A DNA stretch of 64,000 bases from Madurella fahalii (lineage: Eukaryota > Ascomycota > Sordariomycetes > Sordariales). Below, piece after piece: positions 56,178 to 64,000 of the stretch (positions are counted from its first letter, which is position 1; the number at the start of each line of letters is the position of its first letter). The notes below the pieces were generated by a model, which was not told the origin of the DNA, did not search any database, and worked only from the letters and a program-made list of their open reading frames with translations. The DNA lies in NCBI GenBank assembly GCA_029876055.1, contig CM056880.1:310001-374000 (forward strand), in the 5' to 3' direction. Made by a program: the position numbers and the translations under genes.

Positions 56178-57311
56178 ATGAAGCTTTCAACATTGATCCC
56201 AGTCGTCTTGTCTGGGGCGACATGCATACAAGCTGCTGTCTTCCCGGTACCGGACACTCCTTACAGGGTCAAATGGACATCCTCGGAGCTCGTTGACCAT
56301 AGCCGGGCCGACCCCTTCAACGCGTCGCATCCCCGCCGTGTAATGATATCACGCTTCACGCCAATTCGAAAGCGTGACTGCGTCAAATCATGCCGCGTGC
56401 CGTACATGAACAATTTTATGGCCTCGGTTGAGGATGCCATTCTGGACGGCTTCTTTGGCGAGGGTATCTGGCCGGGTGGTCTTTTAGCCACGCTCGAGAT
56501 GGAGGTGTGCTGCAAGGTCAGAGGCGGCCGGCATCAGAATTTCCCGACGTTGCTCTTCGATACCGGACTCAACACGACCAGACTGTTATATTCGGGCACT
56601 GCACAACGCTTCGCAAGTATAGGATACGAAGTCATCGTCATGGACCATCCATACGAGACAGACGCTGTCCAGTTCCCAGATGGCACTGTCATTTACGGCG
56701 GGAGAGTTCCACGGGACCCTAACGCCACCGACGCGCTGCAATTCGCTCTGGATGTGCGGTCGGCAGACGCCTCGTTCGTCCTAGATCGTCTTGGAATCCG
56801 CAAGCCACGCAAAGTCGGTTACGTTGGCGACTCATTTGGTGGCCCCGCCGCAGCAAATGCCCTGCTCCATGATAGTCGCATTGCCGCAGGGGTCAACATT
56901 GACGGCGCCATGTTCGGCCGGGCTCTCGATCTCGGCGTCGCCAGCCCTCTCCTCATCTTTGGCTCGACCGGCCACAACTCGTCTAGCGATGAGTCGTGGT
57001 CCAGATTCTTGAATGCCACGGCGGCGCAGCATCCCAGCACATGGATCAAAGAGCTAAGCTTGGCTAACTCAATGCATGGATACTTGACCGATTTCCCTCA
57101 GATTGGGGATGTGGCTGGCCTGAGGGACAACCAGCAGCTTGTGGACTTGGTCTTGGGGGAAATTACTGGAGCTCGTACCTTGGAGATTTTGACCGAGTAC
57201 TTGTCAGATTTCTTTTCTATGGCACTGGACGGGAAACCGGAGGGGCTGCTCGCGGGCCCAAGCAAGCTGTACCCGGAGGTTGCTTTCGTATGGCCCAACC
57301 GATTCATGTAA
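56178..57311 (+). CDS. Secreted alpha/beta hydrolase, PAF-acetylhydrolase-like
   Basis: Intronless, 377 residues. Signal peptide 1-20 (MKLSTLIPVVLSGATCIQAA). The fold follows platelet-activating-factor acetylhydrolase isoform II: FPVPDTPYRVKW, MISRFTPI, FPTLLFDTGLNTTRLLYSG (oxyanion side), FASIGYEVIVMDHPYETDAV, then the nucleophile elbow GYVGDSFGGPAAA with S219 in G-D-S-F-G, D242 in NIDGAMFG and the catalytic His in NSMHGYLTDF. Several N-x-S/T sites support secretion. PAF-AH-like enzymes hydrolyse short or oxidised acyl chains from phospholipids; fungal secreted members have no settled substrate. All three catalytic residues are present, so it should be active. Confidence 0.88.
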   Translation: MKLSTLIPVVLSGATCIQAAVFPVPDTPYRVKWTSSELVDHSRADPFNASHPRRVMISRFTPIRKRDCVKSCRVPYMNNFMASVEDAILDGFFGEGIWPGGLLATLEMEVCCKVRGGRHQNFPTLLFDTGLNTTRLLYSGTAQRFASIGYEVIVMDHPYETDAVQFPDGTVIYGGRVPRDPNATDALQFALDVRSADASFVLDRLGIRKPRKVGYVGDSFGGPAAANALLHDSRIAAGVNIDGAMFGRALDLGVASPLLIFGSTGHNSSSDESWSRFLNATAAQHPSTWIKELSLANSMHGYLTDFPQIGDVAGLRDNQQLVDLVLGEITGARTLEILTEYLSDFFSMALDGKPEGLLAGPSKLYPEVAFVWPNRFM

Positions 57312-57707
57312 TTGGCATGTTTACTATGTAGTAGCTGATGGTGTGACCAACTACCTGTTCATTGGACTGCTGTTCGTAATAGGATGCCAGAATGGCATGT
57401 CTTTGATGGCATGTTGGAAGATCCCTTCATCCTACGCCAAGAGTCCGCTTTCCGCGGGTTGCGTTTTATTTGTTCAGCGCATTCAGTCCCCGCGGACGCC
57501 CGGCCGAGTTGCAGACATGTGGCTGCTGACAAGGTCCGCGGGGAACAGTTTGGTTACACAGACACTAAGTGAAACGCCCATACTGATGCGTAGAGAGTAT
57601 ATATCACGGGTGTGGCATTACAAGATTTACTGATGCTCCATTAAGCCAAGTTGGACGCTAATTAAGCCAAGATAGACAACAAGTTGCGGGCACCTACAGT
57701 AGACACG

Positions 57708-59191
57708 ATGAGGTGCGGTATTACATTGCTGTGTTGAATGCATGCAAGTCTCTAATTATAGCCTCTAGTCTAACGGACGAAGCAAAGAATATCGCATCAA
57801 AGACAACCACCAAATTGGCTCAGGAAGTCATCCGTGAGCGAGACAAGACGTTCAGCAGACCGGACGGCAGCCGTGGCAAGAAAGACGACCCCGTAAGCAG
57901 CCTCGTTAGGGCAGCGGCGGCAGGCATCGGTTTCATATCGGAGGCTGTCCATTATCGACGAGAAAAGAAAGACAAGTCGCAGGAGCTCCAGGCAGCGTCA
58001 TCTCCAGCACAACTCAACGAGGCACTATGGGCGCAAGACGATGATGCAGAACGAGAAGCAGTGAGGGAAGAACCTGAGTCACAGCCCCCCAAGGAGCCAA
58101 ACGACTTGGCCAAGGCGTTCCTGAACCGACACCCTCGTTTACCTGACCAAAACCCAAACTCTAAACTGGGTTTGCCCGTGGTACTGGTCCAGAGACGGCC
58201 CAAAGCTCGAGCTCGAGGGTTCGTACGGGCCTACGCGCCGGTGCTGGCCGATGTGGGTATCGACCAGGAGACATTCCTCGACTTCATCGACACATTCAAC
58301 AAGGCATTAGAGCCCAATCCATGGCTATACGCAATCAATCTGGCCGGTCTGGCAGGAGTGGAGTCGCACGAGCCGCTGATGATGCTTCTCGGTGTCGGGG
58401 TCGGCATGGCTACCGAGGTTATCATGGAAGGGCACAGCCGGTTCGGTTCCAATACGTTTCTAGATTGCGTCAACGCGGAGATGTTCATACCTCGGGGCGT
58501 GGTGTGTCTTGTGGTGACGTGGAGGCCGGATCTCAGCGAAGACCAGGACATCATAGCGGCGGTCGGCTTTGACGGGCAACGGAGGGCGGCCGAAGCATCT
58601 GGTGAAACAGGCCTCGCCAAGAAGATTCAGGACTTGACATCACAAATGCAGCGCATCACCAAGCATTCCAATGGCGCTTTCAACTGGGCGGAGACGGCCC
58701 CACTTGTCTTCCCGCCGCCGGACACGGCCCCGAGCGCTGGAAAGGATAATGTCGCCGACCGTGCAGAAAGGTGGCTTGACGAGCATATGGATAAACGTGC
58801 GCAGGCCAAGTGGACTGCCGACAATACGAAACCCCCCATTGGAAACGCGCTACCAAAACCAGAGTTTCGATCGCGATACGCGGACCCAAACCATCCGGCT
58901 TCCAGTGGAGATATCGTGGCTTTCCTTACTGGCGGGCAGTGGCAATACGGGCCGGCAGAACCTACCAGAAGTCAAAGCGGTCCAGGTGAAGCTCCTGCTA
59001 GTTCAGAGCGTACTAGAGGCGATGGGGCAGGACAACTAAGGAAAGCGGAACGTGCCCCTGGCGGCCGAAGCGGTGGAATAGCAAGTTTACTACAGAAGGT
59101 ACGCGGACAAATCCCCAATTACCTAGTCATTAGATTTGGCTAACTGGGCTGCGAGGATGTCTTGTACCTCGTGATTGTGAGCCTTCCGTGA
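57708..59191 (+). CDS. Conserved fungal protein of unknown function
   Basis: The main frame runs to 59098, where GTACGC opens a 57-bp intron (GGCTAAC branch, acceptor GCGAG) that joins DVLYLVIVSLP and TGA at 59189-59191. The family, as I remember it, ends in DVLYLMIVN-like sequence. The long frame has no ATG near its 5' end (57713 is GTG). A start at ATG 57708 with a 44-bp intron (57718-57761) would give MRCASSLTDEAKN and fits the phase, but is short for an intron. Conserved-looking parts are LPVVLVQRRPKARARGFVRA, YAPVLADVGIDQETFLDFID, NPWLYAINLAGLAGVESHEP, MLLGVGVGMATEVIMEGH and FRSRYADPNHPASSGDIVAF. Such proteins are common in ascomycetes and sometimes mislabelled as FAD-binding; I see no FAD motif. 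Function unknown. Confidence 0.7.
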
Positions 59192-59954
59192 CCAGGGCTG
59201 CAGTGGTAATCCTAGATGTTCTGCGACAGCATGCTTTGACGTCATAGGCAGGGTGTCCATGGGAAATGCTAGTGGCTTCTAGTCTACGCCCTGGTGAGGC
59301 GTTTGGGAGTAACTGCCATAATCAATAGCGGGATACGTGCCGATGGTTCATACGTATCTATGTCTAAGCGCTCTCGTTAGAGGCTCGAACCCACGACGCC
59401 TGAGGCGTAGGCAGCCTCTAGTCGATGGATAAGGTACTTTAGTTAAAGGTCTTGCAGGTTGCGACGGTTACTTCTCTTAACGTACAGGATTCCATCTGGC
59501 ACAATGTTTTGGCCGTCTTATTTGCGGACTGTCAAATTTAAGTTTTGGTTTGGTGGAGAAACGAAAGCCTCACCCAAAGCTTACACATAACCATCATGCC
59601 GCGGTTCGGCGAATGTGAACGGACCTAATAGTGAGACATCGCCACGACTCGGGTCATGGCAAATCCACCGCTAACTAGTTTACTGCAGCATAGTAAAAGA
59701 TCTAAATCGGACCGGATGGTGCAAGAGCACGCGTCCCTCTAGCTACCTATCTGATGCAAGCTACCAAAAGCTTGATAGCATTCAAGAGTCAAACTGTAAG
59801 AGGCATCTGTGCTTCATGGCCTTTTAAAGGCGAGCTCAACCGCTGCATACGACCTGGAGCGGCATTCAACTACCAAGTCACCAAGCCACCTTATTTTGGC
59901 AATTCTCATACCCAATTCAATAAATCCCTTCATTGAACACTGCAACTAGTAAGA
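59192..59954. other. Intergenic with a tRNA-like B-box segment
   Basis: About 0.76 kb. On the minus strand at about 59378-59400 the sequence GTGGGTTCGAGCC fits a Pol III B box, with an inverted repeat (ACGCCTCAGGCGT) just upstream, but no complete cloverleaf can be folded by eye. No gene supported. Confidence 0.35.
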
Positions 59955-61136
59955 ATGAGCCACCATACCACAATCAGATTCCTAGGGTCCAACGATCCGG
60001 AAGATCCCAACTGCGATGTCACCTGCAACAATGACGCCGGCGCCGGGGCCGGCGCCAACGCTGACACCAACACCGACCTCTTCGACAACGACGGAGGCGG
60101 CGAACCGTACAGCGACACTTATGCGGAGCAGGCATCAAGAACTTCGCCCGAGTTTATCTATGTTCCGCTAAGTTGCTGGAGACACCTCGACATTGCGGCC
60201 GAGCAACGCAAGCATCCTTGGGACAAATTCTTGAGCGGCCTGACAGATCCGGCCAATGGATTACGCGAGAAGTGGGATAGTCTCGACCAAGACGTCCAGG
60301 CACGCATTCTGGACTTTTGGCCGAGATTGATGTCCTTGGCCAAGACCCAGTGGAACCGAAAAGTAAGGGACGTACTCAACAATTTCCACGGGAACCGGCT
60401 CCTTCATCAGAGTCCCGATGTGGAAATAGATTCGTCTATTGTTAGGTTCATCGTCTCGTCCATTGAGACCGCCAAGAACGCTGTCTCCAATGACAGCGTC
60501 GTCGTTCCACGCATGCCACTTGCCGGGCAACCACCCGGATTCACGGCCATCTTCGGGACCGGGGCCGCGGGCTCCACGGCTGACAACGACGCCGCAAACG
60601 GCCCACATGGCGCTCTGCAACCGGACACGGCTGGTCCTGCGATGGCGCCGACCCCCTCGGGCTCTGTGGCGAGGTCTTCACTCCAGGTTGTAGGGAACAC
60701 ACCAGTAGTCCCCCAAACCCAGCCGGAGGCCCCAGGCGGACGGAAGCGGCGCATGGAAGGGTCCCATGGTTTCCGGCCTCGGGGAGCTCCTTCAGCCGTC
60801 AACAGGCCAAATAGTCAGCTGCCTCTGCGAAGAGCCCAGCACCTGGGTCTGCCTGTGCCGCCACCTCTGCCACCGCCACCGCCGCCGCCGCCGCCAACGA
60901 TCCCCCCAGCCGGTGCTCAGATGACTGCCGTTCTCTCCGGCTATGACCAACTCGCCCCGGCCCCTCCCATCGGGACGGTACTACCACTGGCTCCGACTCC
61001 AGCCCTAGCTACGCAAACCGGCATGAGCTGGCTCGCCCAGCGCCACCTCCTCCCCCTTTACCTGTTCCAGAATCCCGAAACTGGATCCACGGCCTATATC
61101 CAGTTGAGGCCGTGGCAGACACTGAATGGGGTGTGA
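59955..61136 (+). CDS. Hypothetical protein with acidic/Ala-rich start and polyproline tail
   Basis: Intronless, 393 residues, ATG in AAGAATGAGC. After a low-complexity start (AGAGAGANADTNTD), residues 67-160 look folded and helical: FIYVPLSCWRHLDIAAEQRK, LREKWDSLDQDVQARILDFW, WNRKVRDVLNNFHGNRLL, SSIVRFIVSSIETAKNA. The remainder is Pro/Ala/Gly-rich with a GGRKRR nuclear-localisation-like patch, a run of nine prolines and a hydrophobic C-terminal segment (LAQRHLLPLYLFQNPETGS). I do not recognise the family. Codon pattern and length argue for a real gene. Confidence 0.65.
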   Translation: MSHHTTIRFLGSNDPEDPNCDVTCNNDAGAGAGANADTNTDLFDNDGGGEPYSDTYAEQASRTSPEFIYVPLSCWRHLDIAAEQRKHPWDKFLSGLTDPANGLREKWDSLDQDVQARILDFWPRLMSLAKTQWNRKVRDVLNNFHGNRLLHQSPDVEIDSSIVRFIVSSIETAKNAVSNDSVVVPRMPLAGQPPGFTAIFGTGAAGSTADNDAANGPHGALQPDTAGPAMAPTPSGSVARSSLQVVGNTPVVPQTQPEAPGGRKRRMEGSHGFRPRGAPSAVNRPNSQLPLRRAQHLGLPVPPPLPPPPPPPPPTIPPAGAQMTAVLSGYDQLAPAPPIGTVLPLAPTPALATQTGMSWLAQRHLLPLYLFQNPETGSTAYIQLRPWQTLNGV

Positions 61137-63428
61137 GATCGCGAGGGGATCATGGTTCGTCGTGTGAGGGATTCGGTCAACGTTCTCTTGATAGCAGGGT
61201 GCGCTAGGGTTTTACCAACGTTGTTTTTCTCCCTGACATCTTTTTTTTTTTTTTTTTTTGTACTTTCCGCTCTCGTGCGAAAAATTGATACCCAGCTGAA
61301 GGTAGCCAAATTTATTAACGCAATGAACTTCTCTCGTCCTCTTGTGTGCTTCTGAAGTTATTCCAAGCGCTGCTTCTTCTATCTCATGTTGAATTAGGAG
61401 GATGATATGGTCGCGTATAATACTACGCAACAAGCCGGACCATACCCATCGATGACCAAACAAACGTGTCGACAACGATAGCGCAGAAAGCGGAGAAAAT
61501 CTGCGCCAAGCTGAGCGAAGTGGTTATGTCTAATTATCAGGGAGCATTTGAGGGTGATCACGTCGGCGGAAGCTGGCCTTTCGGCAATGAAACGACAGCG
61601 CAATCATCGTAGACAGCGACCCGCCGAGCACGACACAACGAGGGCTAACATGGAGACTCCGGGTAAGACGAGTAGGAGTAAAAGGACGGAACAAGAAAGA
61701 TCGACGGGATGTCGGTACTTCCGAGGGGGTTGGTATTTCCCATGTAAACCCGCACGCGGTCCGGTGACGGGTAGGCGATTCAGTTTAACTGTGCTGTCGG
61801 ATATCAATAGCTTAATTAACACACTTGATCCATTCAACTAGTCGATGCTACTCAACGGAGCATCAAAAAAGCCCACCTAATTGTCAATGGCTACATTAGA
61901 AACGCCGGGGAAGATTAGGGATGAAAAGCACCGGGAGAATAACATTGAGGCTATGCTCTAGTAAAAGAAGGCCTTGTTTACCTGCCTGTATAATGCTTGG
62001 GTTGTCATCGTATCTGGATATCACGTCCATAAATACTTGAAGCTTCGATGATTGCTGCTTACGAGCGGGTATGCACGAAGTGAGCGAAGGAAGGAGCCCC
62101 AATTCCGTCACGGGCCCACTGAGCTGACCTCTAAGAATCCGGAATTTGTAGCACTCTATGCCAAAGTTAAGCATTGCATCTAAGTGTCACATTGACTATA
62201 CCGGGGAATCGGGGGCCGACTATTAGATGGGCTGTCCGGGTGTGAGCGTTAACTACAGTCTGTATTTGTTAGGTTTGTCAGGTATGATGTGAAAGCAGAG
62301 TTCCTGTCGTGGGCAGTTTTTGTTCGGTTAATCAAGGAGAGCTGGCGAGGGTGTTGTAAATCATCCTCGGCAATCGAGATGATCGTGATGGTTTCAAACT
62401 CCATTTAAGGATGATCACTATGCTCAACAGAACCTAATTATAGTGGAAGAGAGTACTAATGTCCCTATTATTGTAGATACTGTCTACTAGCTCAGGACTG
62501 GCGGGTTCCCTGAAAGCAACTGTTTACATCTTCCGCTTTCTGGCGAATAAGCCTCTGTCTCGGTCAAGGGGTTTCTGTGCGGGAGGACCTGGGGGATGTG
62601 GAGTCTGCGGTATGTGTCATCCGAAACCGAGAGGAACAAGTTGAGACGACACTCCGCTGCATCAGCACCTAGAATGCATTCGGATCATTAACGCTAATAC
62701 CATCAAAAACCATGCAAGATCTCGGGTTAAGAAAATCCGTTTAACCTGACTTTAGATGAGATGGTTATTCTAAGATTATTAGTAGTACCGTAGGTTCAGC
62801 CTCTCTCGGAGCGGCTCAGAGATCAATTAGGAAATTGCATGTAGGATAATTGAAGAGCGTACTCTGCTCTATGTAAGTGGCGACGGAGTTGTTATATTCT
62901 CCTCTCCCGATTCCTCTTTCTGTCAAAATTGCGAACCACTGCCTCATAGGAAGCTCAAGATCGGGTTATTTTCTCCGCCTTCACGGTTGTCGTCTGCCGA
63001 GCCCGTCTGCCTTAACACCCCAACTCTTCCCCGCACCGGCTGCATCTGATAGTCGTTGCGCGAACCAGGAAGCCGGTTCGCGTGGTCACAGCTAACGGCA
63101 ATAAAACAAAGAACCTGATCCTTCGCGCAGTTCGCTGCACCTTGCGTCGGCAAAATGCCTCGTCTTGCATGGCTCGTTTCGTGAATCGTGACCCCATGTT
63201 CTAGCCCGTTACATCGTGCTACCCATCCCGCATCTTGGCTTCCGTCGCGGCGGATGCGGGGAACCGCGAGCCACCTATCGTGGGAGGAGGATATTAATCT
63301 CAAGAAGACCCCTATGATGTGTGCGTCGCGCTTGACCTGACCAGCATGCTGTCTGCAATTCCAACCCTAGCACTTGTCCTATCTCACCTCGCAGCCGTCA
63401 TCACCATTGCCCTTCCTCCATCCCCACC
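61137..63428. other. Intergenic, 2.3 kb
   Basis: No gene supported. A T run at about 61241-61259 follows the preceding gene's stop by 100 bp. The rest is AT-richer with short open frames lacking motifs; the last 100 bp before the monooxygenase ATG are C/T-rich, as in a fungal core promoter. Confidence 0.5.
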
Positions 63429-64000
63429 ATGACCGACTCACGCCCCAAACGCCCCTTCAACAAGGTACCTCCCCCACTCGGCGCCGCGTTCCCTCCCTAG
63501 TTCCACCTCCCACTAGCTCACACCTCCCTTTCCCAAAACCACCAGGTGGTCATAGTCGGCGCCGGCCCCTCGGGGCTGCTCCTCGCCCTCCTCCTCTCGC
63601 GGCACTCGATCCCCGTGCACATCCTCGACGCGGCGGCGCACCTCGACCAGCAACCGCGCGCAGCCCACTACGGCACGCCCGCCATCCCCGAGTTCATCCG
63701 GGCCGGCATCATCGACAAGATCCGGGACCGCGGCCTCGTGCTCGACACCATGTGCTGGCGCCGCGCCGACGACCACTCGTACATCTCCGGATTCGACGCG
63801 GGCCGGGTGCTCAAGGACGTCGACGGGCAGGATCTGAGGACGCACTGTCTTGTGCTGCAGGACCTGGACCAGATGATGCTGGATGAGGTGGTCAAGCTCG
63901 GGGGGAAGGTGGAGTGGGAGCACAAGGTTGTCGGGGTCGGGCAGGACGAGCGGACGGCGTGGGTGGAGGTGGAGCTGAAGGACGGGGGGAAGAAGAGGGT
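63429..64000 (+). CDS. FAD-dependent aromatic monooxygenase, N-terminal part (3' truncated)
   Basis: Exon 1 63429-63464 (MTDSRPKRPFNK), intron 63465-63545 (81 bp, GTACCT...ACCACCAG, phase 0), exon 2 from 63546 to the window edge. Exon 2 opens with the FAD-binding beta-alpha-beta motif VVIVGAGPSGLLLALLLSRH (GxGxxG), continues HILDAAAHLDQQPRAAHYGT, and has FIRAGIIDKIRDRGL and LVLQDLDQMMLDEVVKLGG, matching the PheA/TfdB-type FAD_binding_3 family (phenol or related hydroxylases). About 164 residues are present of a family length near 400-600; the DG and GD motifs lie beyond the window. The enzyme hydroxylates an aromatic substrate using NAD(P)H and oxygen. Confidence 0.9.

Noticed and set aside
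1..64000. CRISPR array, bacterial operons, organelle or viral genome
   Set aside because: Intron-bearing fungal genes throughout; no spaced direct repeats and no organelle or viral genes seen.

Overview
The window reads as nuclear DNA of a filamentous ascomycete (Pezizomycotina; Sordariomycetes is my inference). The evidence is short GT-AG introns of about 55-160 bp with CTAAC/CTGAC-type branch sites, GC-rich third positions in the genes, four HET-domain genes, a Zn2Cys6 and a C2H2 regulator, a small cysteine-rich secreted protein, the decayed 3' end of a Tad1-type LINE, and CpA-to-TpA looking stop codons of the kind left by repeat-induced point mutation. No bacterial operons, CRISPR arrays, rRNA or confident tRNA genes are seen.

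Layout. 1-477: 3' end of a phosphoketolase gene cut by the window edge. 3929-5576: a four-exon hexapeptide-repeat sugar O-acetyltransferase with an unusual His-rich, membrane-anchored C-terminal extension. 7258-20012: an allorecognition/NLR-like island made of a HET protein (minus), a fragment resembling a STAND N-terminal domain (minus), a pseudogene with tandem stops (minus), a membrane-anchored HET protein broken by one frameshift (plus), and a single-ORF NACHT-like/HET fusion whose nucleotide-binding motifs are lost (minus). 20548-22060: a LINE remnant with a microsatellite tail, then an NADPH-dependent FMN reductase pseudogene. 23080-23927: secreted GH12 endoglucanase. 24741-29252: a sterol-regulator-like Zn2Cys6 factor divergent from an RTA1-family lipid exporter, which is convergent with a RibD-C/DHFR-fold reductase. 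29678-31486: a fourth HET gene. 32282-36096: an AKR7 aldo-keto reductase and a six-exon cytochrome P450 in tandem. 37153-37511: small secreted cysteine-rich protein. 37.5-44.1 kb: a gene desert. 44120-46324: a two-finger C2H2 regulator. 48944-52844: a DUF2434 membrane protein divergent from COG5. 53899-55281: arrestin-like protein. 56178-57311: secreted PAF-acetylhydrolase-like enzyme. 57708-59191 and 59955-61136: two proteins of unknown function. 63429-end: 5' part of an FAD-dependent aromatic monooxygenase.

Housekeeping genes (COG5, phosphoketolase) are interspersed with accessory material. The most distinctive part is 7-31 kb. It holds four HET genes, one of them a pseudo-NACHT/HET fusion and one a membrane HET protein, next to decayed genes, a LINE relic and one copy of an old dispersed repeat (10794-10950; its partner lies at 36613-36765). 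This is consistent with a fast-evolving self/non-self recognition locus. The oxidoreductases at 32-36 kb and 63 kb have no backbone synthase nearby, so I do not call a biosynthetic cluster. Exon structures were derived by eye from splice signals, reading-frame phase and remembered family conservation; none has transcript support here.
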